Shown: positions 12,146-21,745, counted from the first letter of the stretch. The stretch is DNA of 64,000 bases from Bog-793 sp963761425 (GCA_963761425.1 CAVXGQ010000002.1:186001-250000), one strand, 5' to 3'. A program made the numbers and translations. Notes: a model not told the origin generated them from the letters alone.

Positions 12146-13315
12146 TCAACCTCCGCCGTCCGAGACCGCCGGCTGCTGCTGGGTGATGCAGTGGACGTTG
12201 CCCCCGCCGAGCACGATCTCGCGTCCGGGCACCGTCACCACCCGGCGTCCCGGGAAGACTTTCTGCAGCTTTTCGGTGGCGACCGGGTCGTTGGGGTCGT
12301 CAAAGGTCGGCATGATGACGCCGCCGTTCACGATCAGGAAATTGAGGTAGGAAGCGGCCGTCTCGTCGCCGGCCCGGCGCGGGATCGATCCCTCGGCGCA
12401 GTCGACGCCCGAGGCTTCCTCCTCGCTTAACACCGTGACGGCCGGCATCGGGAGGGTCTCGACCTGAAGCCGCCTTCCACGGGCGTCCGTGGCTTCCTGC
12501 AGAATCCGGAGATTGTCCCGCAACAGCTCGAAACGCCAGTCGTCTCGGTCGGCGGTGACGGCGGCCAGCACCACGCCGGGGGCCGCGAAACAGGCGACAT
12601 CGTCAACGTGTCCGTTGGTCTCGGCCGGATCGATGCCGCGGGGCAACCAGATGATCCGGTCGACGTTCAGGTAGTCGCGCAGGTAACCCTCGATCTGATG
12701 GCGCGAGAGCCGGGGGTTGCGCCCCGGCGACAGCAGGCACTCCTCGGTGGTGAGGAGCGTTCCCTCGCCGTCGACGTGGAACGAGCCTCCCTCCAGGACG
12801 AGCGGTGCTCGGTAGCGACCGACCCGCTCAACCTCGGCGATCTTGCGCGGCACCAGTTGGTCTTGGTCCCAGGGGAAGTACAGGCCGTCGTAGAGGCCGC
12901 CCCAGGCGTTGAACTCCCAGTCGACGAGGCGGAGGTCGCCCTGGTCGTTGACGACGAAGGTCGGTCCGCAGTCTCGGATCCAGGCGTCGTTGCTGGAAAG
13001 CTCGATGACCCGGACGCACCCGGGGAGCAGGTTGCGGGCGTTCTCGTACTGGTCGTGGTTGACTCCCACGGTCACCGGCTCGAATTCGGCTATGGCCGTT
13101 GCGACCTGCACCCAGGCTCGTTGGGCGGGTTTGGCGCCCAGGCGCCAGTTGTCCGGGCGCTCGGGCCAGAGCATCCAGGTCTGGGTGTGGGGTTCGAACT
13201 CACCGGGCATGCGGAAGCCGTCCGCCCGGGGCGTGCTCGCAATGACCTTCGCCGCCGGCGTCGCCGGCTCGCTCTCCTGGAGGGGAGACGGATCGCGGTC
13301 AGACGAGGAGGGCAC
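12146..13315 (-). CDS. aguA: agmatine deiminase
   Basis: Hydrolyses agmatine to N-carbamoylputrescine and ammonia (Porphyromonas-type peptidylarginine deiminase fold). Diagnostic segments are STPRADGFRMPGEFEPH near the N-terminus, NDAWIRDCGP, the His/Asp pair in ETNGHVDDVACF, and the nucleophilic cysteine in GGGNVHCITQQQP near the C-terminus. The length of 389 aa is close to the family norm of ~370. The GTG start at 13315 overlaps the upstream carbamoyltransferase gene by 17 bp, indicating translational coupling. A later start cannot extend past the conserved STPRADGF block. Confidence 0.95.
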   Translation of the reverse strand: MPSSSDRDPSPLQESEPATPAAKVIASTPRADGFRMPGEFEPHTQTWMLWPERPDNWRLGAKPAQRAWVQVATAIAEFEPVTVGVNHDQYENARNLLPGCVRVIELSSNDAWIRDCGPTFVVNDQGDLRLVDWEFNAWGGLYDGLYFPWDQDQLVPRKIAEVERVGRYRAPLVLEGGSFHVDGEGTLLTTEECLLSPGRNPRLSRHQIEGYLRDYLNVDRIIWLPRGIDPAETNGHVDDVACFAAPGVVLAAVTADRDDWRFELLRDNLRILQEATDARGRRLQVETLPMPAVTVLSEEEASGVDCAEGSIPRRAGDETAASYLNFLIVNGGVIMPTFDDPNDPVATEKLQKVFPGRRVVTVPGREIVLGGGNVHCITQQQPAVSDGGG

Positions 13316-14309
13316 GGGCGATCTCCTGTAGCTCGAGGTCCGCGGGCAGCTCGTCCAGACCGATCAGGGCGAGCAGCAAGGCCTTCTGGAAGTGCAGGCG
13401 GTTCTGCGCCTGGGGGAAGATGATCGAGGCGGGCGAGTCGGCCACCTCGTCGGTCACTTCCTCCCCGCGCCTCGCGGGCAGGCAGTGCATGAACCTCGCC
13501 CCCGGCTTGGAGCGACTCCAGAGCTCGCGGTTTACCTGGAAGGGGCGGAAGGCGGCCACCCGGTCGGCGTACTCGGCCTCCTGCCCCGTCCACCACCAAC
13601 AGTCGGTGTAGATGAAATCGGCGCCGTCGATCGCTTCGAGGGGATCGTTCGTGAGGAGGAAGGAGCCGCCGCTTTGCGCCGCGAACCGCTCGGCACACTC
13701 TCTCACCTCGGGGGTGATCTCATAACCGGGCGCGTTGCCGATGCGCACGTGCAGCCCGAGCTTGGTGAGAGTCGTCGACAGCGAGTTACAGGGGTGGGCC
13801 GCGTCGCCCAGGTAGGCGAAGGTGACGCCCTCCAGCTTTCCGGCGTGCTCCCAGATGGTGAGGGCGTCGCTCATCGCCTGGCAGGGATGCCGGTTGTGGT
13901 CCATGCCGTTGATGACCGGCACGTTCGACCACGCGGCGAGCTCGTCGACGGTCTCGTTGGCTTTGGCGCGGATGACGATCGCCGAGTTGTACTGGGAGAG
14001 CGTGCGGGCGGTGTCGGCGATGCTCTCCCGCCCCGGCAGGTGAATCTCACCGGGGCGAAGGTAGAGGGCGTTCCCGCCGAGTTCGGCAAAGCCGTTCTCG
14101 AAGCTCACCCGGGTCCGGGTCGAGGCATCCTCGAAGATCATGGCCAGGTGCCTGCCCGGCAGGAATGGCGTGAGCCGGCGTCGCCTCCACACCGCCTTGA
14201 GGGCGACCGCCAACCGGAGCAGCTCCTCGAGATCCCCCCGCTCGTAGTCCAGGTCGGTCACGAAGTGACGGCCGCGCAACCCCCGCAAGCCGGAGGGTCC
14301 CTGGTCCAT
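13299..14309 (-). CDS. putrescine/ornithine-type carbamoyltransferase, first gene of the agmatine operon
   Basis: Aspartate/ornithine carbamoyltransferase family, 336 aa from the ATG at 14309. The carbamoyl-phosphate binding motif STRTR, the HPCQ motif and the C-terminal HCLP motif are all present. Next to aguA and a permease it most probably acts as putrescine carbamoyltransferase, splitting N-carbamoylputrescine phosphorolytically to putrescine and carbamoyl phosphate. Ornithine carbamoyltransferase activity cannot be excluded from sequence alone. The open frame extends upstream to 15494 but that stretch is antisense to another gene. No carbamate kinase gene is visible in the window. Confidence 0.88.
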   Translation of the reverse strand: MDQGPSGLRGLRGRHFVTDLDYERGDLEELLRLAVALKAVWRRRRLTPFLPGRHLAMIFEDASTRTRVSFENGFAELGGNALYLRPGEIHLPGRESIADTARTLSQYNSAIVIRAKANETVDELAAWSNVPVINGMDHNRHPCQAMSDALTIWEHAGKLEGVTFAYLGDAAHPCNSLSTTLTKLGLHVRIGNAPGYEITPEVRECAERFAAQSGGSFLLTNDPLEAIDGADFIYTDCWWWTGQEAEYADRVAAFRPFQVNRELWSRSKPGARFMHCLPARRGEEVTDEVADSPASIIFPQAQNRLHFQKALLLALIGLDELPADLELQEIARALLV

Positions 14310-14633
14310 CTCCTGCGTGTCCTCCGATTCGACTCCGGAAAGCTCCCGGAGCTTTTTCTCAAAGGATCCTCGAGTGGGTTGTCGGCAAGCTTGCCAGGAA
14401 TTCTTCCCGCCTGTTGTGGCTGGGTGCGGCGTCAGCCACCTGAGCCGCATGCCGGCCGCCTCAGGGTTCGCCGGCCCTGCCGGCAGAGGTGCACCGGTCG
14501 GCGGGCGGTCGGTTCGGATCGAGGTGATCCGCCGTCGGGTAGCCCCCCGGGCGACCTGGGCACGAGGTCGGCTCGGCGACCGGCCAGGCGCGTCCGGATA
14601 GCCTCGCCCTGGTGCCGACGCGGGAGGATCGGG

Positions 14634-15419
14634 TTGACCTCGGATGGATTGGTCGAGAGCGTCACCTTGCGAGGCGGCGAAAAGATGCCGATCCTCGGGT
14701 TCGGAACCTGGCAGATCCGAGGGAGGCTCGCCCGTGACGCGGTGCTCTGCGCTCTGAGCACGGGCTATCGCCACGTCGACACCGCCACCCTCTACCAGAA
14801 CGAACGAGAGGTGGGTCGCGCCCTGGTCGACAGCGGGCTGCACCGCGATGAGCTCTTCATCACCACCAAGCTGCTGCCCGATGCCCTGGGCGTGCGGCGA
14901 ACCATCGAGAAAAGCCTGGCCGAACTCCAGCTCGACTACGTGGACCTCTGGCTCATCCACTGGCCCCCGGCGCCCGGCGCCTCGCGGTCTTTCTACCAAG
15001 AGATGCTCGCGGTGCGAAACGAGGGCCTGGCCCACGCGATCGGGGTGAGCAACTACAGCACCGGTGAGATCGACGACTTGACGGCGGCGACCGGTGAGGC
15101 CCCCGAGGTCAACCAGATCCCCTGGAGCCCATTCCTTTTCGATCCCGCCCGCCAGCGCGAGCTCGAGGACCGAAGCATCGTCCTCGAGGGCTACAGCCCG
15201 TTCCGGAAGAGCCACCTCGACGATCCGGTGGTGGTCGGGGTCGCCGCCGCGAACGGGGTCACCCCGGCACAGGTGGTGCTGCGCTGGCACCTCCAGCACG
15301 GCGTGGTCGTCATTCCGAAGTCGATCCACCCGGATCGCATCGCCGAGAACTTCGGAGTCTTCCGCTTCGAGCTGGACGCGGAGTCCATGCGGCGACTCGA
15401 CCGGCTCCCGTCGCGCTAG
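14634..15419 (+). CDS. aldo/keto reductase
   Basis: NAD(P)H-dependent oxidoreductase with the aldo/keto reductase TIM barrel, 261 aa. The catalytic tetrad is complete: Asp49 and Tyr54 in GYRHVDTATLYQNE, Lys79 in ITTKLLP and His109 in LWLIHWPP. The cofactor segment IPKSIHPDRIAEN is near the C-terminus. The start is taken as TTG 14634 because GGAGG lies ~7 bp upstream. The frame is open far upstream (to 13392) only as a shadow of the carbamoyltransferase. Substrate is unknown. It is divergent from the agmatine operon with ~325 bp between starts; that gap holds no recognisable gene. Confidence 0.88.
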   Translation: MTSDGLVESVTLRGGEKMPILGFGTWQIRGRLARDAVLCALSTGYRHVDTATLYQNEREVGRALVDSGLHRDELFITTKLLPDALGVRRTIEKSLAELQLDYVDLWLIHWPPAPGASRSFYQEMLAVRNEGLAHAIGVSNYSTGEIDDLTAATGEAPEVNQIPWSPFLFDPARQRELEDRSIVLEGYSPFRKSHLDDPVVVGVAAANGVTPAQVVLRWHLQHGVVVIPKSIHPDRIAENFGVFRFELDAESMRRLDRLPSR

Positions 15420-15644
15420 CCCCTCGTTCTCGGTGCCGGATGAAACCGGGGACGAGGTTCCCGCACGCCGCCACCGGTCGGCGCGGCTCGCCACCCGGGC
15501 GGGCTGATCGGTGAGCGGACCCCACGGCGGTGCCGGGCCGCGTCGAAGCGTGCGGTCGTGCCTCGACGGACCGGGTCGGCGAAGAGGTGACGGGGCTTTG
15601 GTGGGGGCGGGTCCCCGCCGACCCCGGCTGGTGGGGGCATCGCT
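15420..15644. other. intergenic stretch between convergent genes
   Basis: About 225 bp of GC-rich DNA between the stops of the aldo/keto reductase (+) and nadA (-). I see no convincing gene, tRNA or strong terminator hairpin with a T-tract here. Confidence 0.5.
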
Positions 15645-16802
15645 CTAGAAGCTCGAGCCGCCGATCTCCAGCATGCGGGCGAGCGCTCTCCGGGCGTCGG
15701 TCGCCATTTCCTCGTCGATCTCGATGCGGTTGCGCACCTCGCCCTCCACCAATCCTTCGAGGACCCAGGCGAGATGCGGCGGGTCGATGCGGAACATCGT
15801 CGAGCACGGGCAGACCAGCGGGTCGAGCGAGACGATGGTGAGCTCGGGGTGCTCCTCGGCGAGCCGGTGGACGAGGTGGATCTCGGTTCCGATGCCGATC
15901 GCCGTGCCGGGGGCGGCGCGCTCTACGAAGTGGATGATGGTGTCGGTCGAGCCGACCTTGTCGGCGAGCACCGCGACCTCGTGGGCGCACTCCGGGTGGA
16001 CGACCACCTGGCCGTCCGGGTACGCGGCGCGGAAGGCGGCGACCTGTGCGGGCGTGAAGCGCTGGTGCACCGAGCAGTGCCCTTTCCACAGGATGAAGGT
16101 GGTCTCTTTGAGGTCGGCTTCGGTGAGCCCGCCGGTGGCGAACCTCGGGTCCCAGACCCTTTCGTCCTTGGCCACAAAGCCGAGGCTGTAGAGGGTGTTG
16201 CGACCGAGATGCTGGTCGGGGAAGAAGAGCACCTTGCGCCCGGTGGCGACGACCTGTTCGGCCAGCCCGGGCCCCGGGGCGATGTCGTAGGGGATGCCGA
16301 GTGCCCAGCGCACCGCGGTGTCGGCATTGGCCGAGGTGCACACCGTGCCACGGTGACGGCCGACGAAGGCCTTGAGGGCTGCCGAGGAGTTCATGTAGGT
16401 GACCGGCACCACCGAGTCGAGGTCGACGACCCCGCCGAGCTCGGACCAGGCGGTCTCCACCGTTTCGAGGTCCGCCATGTCGGCCATCGAGCAGCCGGCG
16501 TTCAGGTCCGGCAACAGCACCTTCTGGTCGGGGGTGGTGAGGATGTCGGCCGCCTCGGCCATGAAGGTGACCCCGCAGAACACGACGTATTCGGCTTCGT
16601 GATGATCGGCGGCGTAGCGCGACAGCCCGTAGGAGTCGCCGCGGGCATCGGCCCAGCGCATGACCTCGTCGCGCTGGTAGTGGTGGCCGAGGATGACCAG
16701 GCGCTTGCCGAGGGTTGCCCGGGCTGTGCCGATCATGTCGACGAGTTCGTCATCACCGGCGCGGGTGTAGCGATCCGGCAGCGGTGTCTGGAGGCGGAAC
16801 AT
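15645..16802 (-). CDS. nadA: quinolinate synthase
   Basis: Condenses iminoaspartate with dihydroxyacetone phosphate to quinolinate in de novo NAD synthesis, using a [4Fe-4S] cluster. The three expected cysteine regions are visible: FCGVTFMAEAADIL, HPECAHEV and CPCSTM near the C-terminus. The N-terminal LGHHYQRDEV motif is typical of the long NadA form, and the length of 385 aa fits. It is transcribed away from uvrC. No nadB or nadC lies next to it in the window. Confidence 0.95.
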   Translation of the reverse strand: MFRLQTPLPDRYTRAGDDELVDMIGTARATLGKRLVILGHHYQRDEVMRWADARGDSYGLSRYAADHHEAEYVVFCGVTFMAEAADILTTPDQKVLLPDLNAGCSMADMADLETVETAWSELGGVVDLDSVVPVTYMNSSAALKAFVGRHRGTVCTSANADTAVRWALGIPYDIAPGPGLAEQVVATGRKVLFFPDQHLGRNTLYSLGFVAKDERVWDPRFATGGLTEADLKETTFILWKGHCSVHQRFTPAQVAAFRAAYPDGQVVVHPECAHEVAVLADKVGSTDTIIHFVERAAPGTAIGIGTEIHLVHRLAEEHPELTIVSLDPLVCPCSTMFRIDPPHLAWVLEGLVEGEVRNRIEIDEEMATDARRALARMLEIGGSSF

Positions 16803-16925
16803 CTCCCTCGCTTCGATCTTGGCTCCGCTTCCGGCCGGCGGGGACAGCCTGGTCGCCCTTCCGCGGGTGTGTCGGCCACGGAGCTCTGTCCGCCGGGGTA
16901 CCAGGCCGGCGTAGCCTCCAGATTA

Positions 16926-18827
16926 GTGCTCGAACGACCGTCAGCCGTCCCGGACGCGCCCGGCTCGTACCAGTTCAAGGACGGCGACGGACGGGTGATC
17001 TACGTAGGCAAGGCGGTCTCCCTGAGACAACGGCTGGCCAGCTACTTCGGCGATCCGGCGCCGCTGCACCCCCGCACCCGCCAGATGCTCGAGCGCGCGG
17101 CTTCCGTCGAGTGGATCCAGGTGCGCTCCGAGGCCGAGGCGATCATGCTCGAGTACAGCCTGATCAAAGAGCACCGGCCGCAGTTCAACGTCCGGCTCGT
17201 CGACGACAAGAGCTACCCGTACCTCGCCGTCACCGCCGACGAGGCCTGGCCCCGGATTTCGGTGGTGCGCGGCACCAAACGCCGGGGGACCCGCTATTTC
17301 GGCCCCTACGCCCAGGCCTACGCCCTGCGCGAGATGCTCGACATGCTGGTGCGGTCGTTCCCGGTCCGTACCTGCACCAACGCCAAGTTCCTCCGTCACG
17401 AGCGGCTCGGGCGGCCCTGTCTCCTCTACCACATCGAACGCTGCTCCGGGCCGTGTGTCGGCGCGGTTACACCAACCGAGTACCAGGGGTTGGTCGAGGA
17501 ACTCGCTCGGTTCCTAGACGGCGACACCCGGGCGGTCATGGCCCGGCTCGAGGAGGGGATGCGAAGAGCCTCCGCGGCCGAGGAGTACGAGCGCGCGGCA
17601 CGCCTTCGCGACCAACTGGAGTCGGCGCGACTCGCCGGCGAACGCCAGGACGTGGTCGGCGCCGCCGACGAGGACTTCGACGTCGTAGGGATCGCCGAGT
17701 CCGAGCTCGACGCGGCGGTACAGGTCCTCCACGTACGTCACGGGCGGGTAGTCGGACGTCAGGGCTTCGTCCTCGAAAAGGTCGAGGACCTCGGTGCCGC
17801 CGATCTGGTCGCCCGGGCCCTTGGCCAGCACTACGCCGAGACCCCCCTCGGGGTGCCGCGGGAGGTCTTGGTGTCCGAGATGCCGGCCGAGCCGGAGGCC
17901 TACACCGCCTGGCTCTCCGGGCGACGGGGATCGGGGGTCGTGATCCACGTGCCACGGCGGGGACACAAGCGGGCGTTGATCAGCCTGGCGGAGCAGAACG
18001 CCGCCGAGCAGCTATCCCGGCACCGCACCCGCCGGGCGACCGACCTCGCGGCCCGGGCCCGGGCGCTCGAGGAGCTGGCCCGCCACCTCGGATTGGCCGA
18101 GGCGCCACTGCGCATCGAGTGCTACGACATGAGCCACCTTCAGGGGAGCGACTACGTCGGGTCGATGGTGGTGATGGAGGACGGCCTCACCAAACGCAGC
18201 GACTACCGGCGGTTCAAGGTCGCCGGCGTCGGGGGCAACGACGACTACCGGGCGATGGAAGAGGTGCTCACCCGCCGTCTCCGGCGGCTGGCCGAGCCGG
18301 CGGTGCCGGGCGACGGGGCGGTGACCCGACCCCGGCACTTCGCCTATCCGCCGCAACTTCTGCTCCTCGACGGGGGAAAGGGCCAGCTGGGCGTGGGGGT
18401 GCGGGTGCTGGAGGCTCTCGGCCTCACCGGCCGGGTGGCGGTCGCCTCCCTCGCCAAGCAGTTCGAGGAGGTCTTCGTTCCCGGGCGGGCCGACCCGGTG
18501 CGGATCCCGCGGGACTCCGAGGCGATCTATCTACTGCAGGAGATCCGCGACGAGGCCCACCGCTTCGCGGTCTCCTACCACCGCGAGCTGCGGGGCCGGC
18601 GGATGCGGCCGGATCCGCTGGAGGGCGTACCCGGGCTCGGCCCGGCCCGCCAGTCGCGGCTCCTCGCCGAGTTCGGCTCGCGGCGCGCCCTGCGGGCGGC
18701 GGACGCCGAGGCCCTGCGAAGCGTCGCCTGGTTGCCGGACCAGGTGGCCACCGCTTTGTACGAAAAGCTCCACCCGGGCCGGGGCGGCCCAGCTCCGGTG
18801 GGGCATCTCCCACCGGCGGCCCGGTGA
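16926..18827 (+). CDS. uvrC: excinuclease ABC subunit C
   Basis: Dual-incision nuclease of nucleotide excision repair, 633 aa. Domains in order are an N-terminal GIY-YIG nuclease (residues ~12-90, GSYQFKDGDGRVIYVGKA), a UVR motif (~205-240, EEYERAARLRDQLES), an RNase H-like endonuclease (RIECYDMSHLQGSDYVGSM, LLLDGGKGQL) and C-terminal helix-hairpin-helix motifs (VPGLGPARQSRLL). The GTG at 16926 is chosen because family members begin just before the PxxPGxYxF block. The much longer open frame upstream is antisense to nadA. Its stop overlaps the next gene's GTG. Confidence 0.95.
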   Translation: MLERPSAVPDAPGSYQFKDGDGRVIYVGKAVSLRQRLASYFGDPAPLHPRTRQMLERAASVEWIQVRSEAEAIMLEYSLIKEHRPQFNVRLVDDKSYPYLAVTADEAWPRISVVRGTKRRGTRYFGPYAQAYALREMLDMLVRSFPVRTCTNAKFLRHERLGRPCLLYHIERCSGPCVGAVTPTEYQGLVEELARFLDGDTRAVMARLEEGMRRASAAEEYERAARLRDQLESARLAGERQDVVGAADEDFDVVGIAESELDAAVQVLHVRHGRVVGRQGFVLEKVEDLGAADLVARALGQHYAETPLGVPREVLVSEMPAEPEAYTAWLSGRRGSGVVIHVPRRGHKRALISLAEQNAAEQLSRHRTRRATDLAARARALEELARHLGLAEAPLRIECYDMSHLQGSDYVGSMVVMEDGLTKRSDYRRFKVAGVGGNDDYRAMEEVLTRRLRRLAEPAVPGDGAVTRPRHFAYPPQLLLLDGGKGQLGVGVRVLEALGLTGRVAVASLAKQFEEVFVPGRADPVRIPRDSEAIYLLQEIRDEAHRFAVSYHRELRGRRMRPDPLEGVPGLGPARQSRLLAEFGSRRALRAADAEALRSVAWLPDQVATALYEKLHPGRGGPAPVGHLPPAAR

Positions 18828-19627
18828 AGAATCCCGCCCAACCTGGCGCCGCGGCCGGGACGGGCCCGCCGCCCTATGCCGAGAGCTGGGACGAGCACGC
18901 CGGGTGGTGGAAGAAGACCTTCACCGGAGGGGCCGATCGGGAGTACGAGATCGAGATCATCCCGCTCGTCGTCGCCAACCTCGGCCAATGTCGGGTCACC
19001 GTCGACATCGGTTGCGGCGAGGGGCAGGTGGCCCGTGCCGTCGCCGCCGCCACCGGTGGGATGGTCATCGGCGTTGATCCCTCCGGCGAGCAGCTCGCCA
19101 ACGGGGCAGGGGCGGCTGACCCGGCACTGGCCATCGACTATGTCCAGGCCGAGGGCGAGCACCTCCCGCTCGCCACGGGATCCGTCGAGTCGGCCTTCTG
19201 CTGCCTGGTGATCGAGCACGTCGCCGACGCCGACGCGCTGCTCGCCGAGGTGGCGCGGGTACTTCAGCCGGGGGGGAGGTTCGTCCTCGTCGTCAACCAC
19301 CCCGCCTTCCAGGGACCGGGGAGCGGCTTCGTCGACGACCAGATCCTCGACGAACGCTACTGGCGGGTCGGTCCCTACCTCGTCGAGCAGTGGGACATCG
19401 AAGAGGTCGACCCCAACGTTTCCCTCGCTTTCAGCCACCGACCGCTCTCCCGCTACGTGAACCCGCTCGTGGCCCACGACCTGGTGCTGGTGCATCTCGA
19501 AGAGCCGGCGCCCCGGCTGGAGTTGCTCGGCGACTCGGCCGATCCGGAGTTCGAATCAACCATCCCGCGACTCTGCGCGATGTGCTTCGAGCACCGCCCG
19601 AGGCTGGCCCGGAAAGAGGCGCAATGA
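18824..19627 (+). CDS. class I SAM-dependent methyltransferase
   Basis: Rossmann-fold methyltransferase of unknown substrate, 267 aa. The SAM-binding motif I is VDIGCGEGQVARAVA, followed by the acidic loop 'VIGVDPSGEQL' and the post-motif 'VARVLQPGGRFVLVVNHP' typical of UbiE/Methyltransf_11-like enzymes. The GTG start at 18824 overlaps the uvrC stop in a GTGA arrangement, so it is translationally coupled to uvrC. This arrangement ahead of rapZ is part of the backbone operon. Its role in that operon is not known. Confidence 0.85.
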   Translation: MKNPAQPGAAAGTGPPPYAESWDEHAGWWKKTFTGGADREYEIEIIPLVVANLGQCRVTVDIGCGEGQVARAVAAATGGMVIGVDPSGEQLANGAGAADPALAIDYVQAEGEHLPLATGSVESAFCCLVIEHVADADALLAEVARVLQPGGRFVLVVNHPAFQGPGSGFVDDQILDERYWRVGPYLVEQWDIEEVDPNVSLAFSHRPLSRYVNPLVAHDLVLVHLEEPAPRLELLGDSADPEFESTIPRLCAMCFEHRPRLARKEAQ

Positions 19628-19676
19628 CCAGGCTAGAGATGGTTCCGGTGGGAGAATCGTCGGGGAGGACGAGGCG

Positions 19677-20531
19677 GTGGCCGAATACCTGATCGTCACC
19701 GGGCTTTCCGGGGCCGGGCGGTCGACTGCCGCCGCGGCGCTCGAGGACTTCGGCTGGTTCGTAATCGACAACCTGCCGCCGGCGTTGGTCGGCCGGGTCG
19801 CCGAGCTGGCGGTGCTGCCGGGGAACGACCGCGACCGGACCTGTTTCGTGGTCGGTCGCGGCGGCTCGGAATCCGTCGCCGAGATCGTTCCGGCCATCGA
19901 GGACCTGCGCGCCTCGGGCGCCCGGGTGCGGGTTCTCTTCCTCGATGCCTCTGACGAGGTGCTCGTCCGGCGGTTCTCCGGGACACGTCGGCGTCACCCG
20001 GTGGAGGCCGAAGGCGTGCTGGAGGCGATCCGGTCCGAGCGGCAACTGCTCACCCCGCTTTTTGACGCGGCCGACTTCGTCATCGACACGAGCGAAAGCA
20101 ACGTGCACGAGCTGCGAGCCCGTCTCGTCGAACTGTTTGCGGCCCCCGACACGACGGGAGAGATGGAGACCGCGGTCATCTCGTTCGGCTTCAAGAACGG
20201 CCTTCCCCTTGATGCCGATCTCGTGTTCGACGCGCGCTTTCTGCCGAATCCGCACTGGATCGACGCGCTGCGCCCCCACAGCGGCCTCGACGACGACGTC
20301 CGGGATTACGTGATGTCCTCACCCGAGGCGGTCGAGTTCCTCCAGAAGATCGGCGACCTGGTGGCCTTTCTCCTGCCTTTCTACGCCCGGGAGGGCAAGT
20401 CCTACGTGTCGATCGCCATCGGCTGCACCGGGGGGCGGCACCGCTCGGTCGTGCTCGTCGAGGAGCTCGCCGAGAAGCTGCGGGGCCAAGGCTTTTCCCC
20501 CGAGGTCCACCATCGCGACGTCAACGGGTAA
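19677..20531 (+). CDS. rapZ: RNase adapter / nucleotide-binding protein RapZ (YvcJ)
   Basis: P-loop protein of the RapZ/YvcJ family, 284 aa. The Walker A is VTGLSGAGRST at residues ~7-17. The DNLPPALV block (~residues 31-38) and the C-terminal signature GCTGGRHRSVVLVEELA are diagnostic. In Actinobacteria the function is poorly defined; in enterobacteria it controls glmS small RNA decay. GGGGAGG lies just upstream of the GTG start. The usual downstream partners yvcK and whiA are not present, and gap follows after 197 bp. Confidence 0.93.
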   Translation: MAEYLIVTGLSGAGRSTAAAALEDFGWFVIDNLPPALVGRVAELAVLPGNDRDRTCFVVGRGGSESVAEIVPAIEDLRASGARVRVLFLDASDEVLVRRFSGTRRRHPVEAEGVLEAIRSERQLLTPLFDAADFVIDTSESNVHELRARLVELFAAPDTTGEMETAVISFGFKNGLPLDADLVFDARFLPNPHWIDALRPHSGLDDDVRDYVMSSPEAVEFLQKIGDLVAFLLPFYAREGKSYVSIAIGCTGGRHRSVVLVEELAEKLRGQGFSPEVHHRDVNG

Positions 20532-20728
20532 GGGCAGCGCGCACCTCTGACCTGTTCGATGTCGTGTGGTTGTTCTCCGGACCGGTGCGTCCGGGTTGTT
20601 AGGCTCTTGACTGGGGCCGAAGTGGCGGTGATCCTCGGGGCGGACGAGATTGCCTCGCCCACAAGGGACAGATCGGACACTTCCCGGTGGCGCGCCATCG
20701 GGAGAACAGGGAAGCGGACGGTGACGAC

Positions 20729-21745
20729 ATGACGGTACGGGTCGGGATCAACGGGTTCGGGCGGATCGGGAGGAACTTCCTGCGCGCAGCGCGTGAGTCA
20801 GGCGCCGACCTCGAGATCGTGGCGCTGAACGACCTCCTCAGTCCGGAGATCAACGCGCACCTGCTCCGCTACGACTCGACCTACGGGCGATTCCCGGGCT
20901 CGGTCGAGGTGCGCGGCTCCGACATGGTCGTCGACGGGAGACTGATCCGGGTCTTCGCCGAGCGCGACCCCTCCACGTTGCGCTGGGGCGAGTTGGGCGT
21001 CGAGGTCGTGGTGGAGTCGACCGGCCGGTTCACCAAGCGCGAAGCCGCCGCTGCCCACCTCGCGGGCGGCGCCAAGCGGGTGGTCATCTCGGCCCCATCG
21101 AATGACGCCGACGCGACCTTCGTCATCGGGGTGAACGAGGGCGACTACGACCCCGCCAAGCACGTCGTGATCTCCAACGCCTCCTGCACGACGAACTGTT
21201 TCGTGCCGATGGTGAAGGTCCTCGACGACGCCTTCGGGGTGGAAAAGGGACTGATGACGACGGTCCACGCCTACACGAACGACCAGGAATTGTTGGACTT
21301 CGCCCGGGACAACCTCCGGCGCGCCCGGGCCGCGGCGATCAACATCGTGCCGACCTCGACGGGGGCGGCCCGAGCGACCAACCTCGTCATGGCGAACATG
21401 AAAGGCCGGCTCGACGGGTCGGCGCTGCGGGTGCCGTTGCCGGTGGGGTCGATCACCGACTTCACGGGGATTCTCGGCGCCTCCACCGACGCCAAGGCCG
21501 TCAACGCCGCCTTCGCGGCCGCGGCGGCATCGGGTCCGCTGAGCCGGATCCTCGTCTACACCGAGGACCCGATCGTTTCCTCGGATGTGGTCGGCTCGCC
21601 GGCCTCGTGCACCTTCGACTCCGCCCTCACGCTGGCACTGCCACTCGAAGGGGAAAAGACCCTGGTCAAGGTGTTCGGCTGGTACGACAACGAGTGGGGA
21701 TACTCGCACCGTCTGGTCGATCTCGTGGCCCTGGTCGGCTCGTGA
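20729..21745 (+). CDS. gap: glyceraldehyde-3-phosphate dehydrogenase
   Basis: Glycolytic dehydrogenase, 338 aa. The NAD-binding N-terminus GINGFGRIGRNFLRAA and the catalytic cysteine in SNASCTTNC (about residue 153) are intact. The C-terminal WYDNEWGYSHRLVD is also intact. ATG 20729 is chosen because the family starts with TVRVGINGFG; an in-frame ATG at 20687 would add 14 non-conserved residues. The stop overlaps the GTG of pgk (GTGA), starting the gap-pgk-tpiA-secG run. Confidence 0.96.
   Translation: MTVRVGINGFGRIGRNFLRAARESGADLEIVALNDLLSPEINAHLLRYDSTYGRFPGSVEVRGSDMVVDGRLIRVFAERDPSTLRWGELGVEVVVESTGRFTKREAAAAHLAGGAKRVVISAPSNDADATFVIGVNEGDYDPAKHVVISNASCTTNCFVPMVKVLDDAFGVEKGLMTTVHAYTNDQELLDFARDNLRRARAAAINIVPTSTGAARATNLVMANMKGRLDGSALRVPLPVGSITDFTGILGASTDAKAVNAAFAAAAASGPLSRILVYTEDPIVSSDVVGSPASCTFDSALTLALPLEGEKTLVKVFGWYDNEWGYSHRLVDLVALVGS

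Noticed and set aside
14310..15494. Long N-terminal extension of the carbamoyltransferase frame
   Set aside because: The extension is antisense to the aldo/keto reductase; family members start near 14309.
15774..16925. Upstream extension of uvrC
   Set aside because: Antisense to nadA; UvrC proteins start just before the GIY-YIG domain at 16926.
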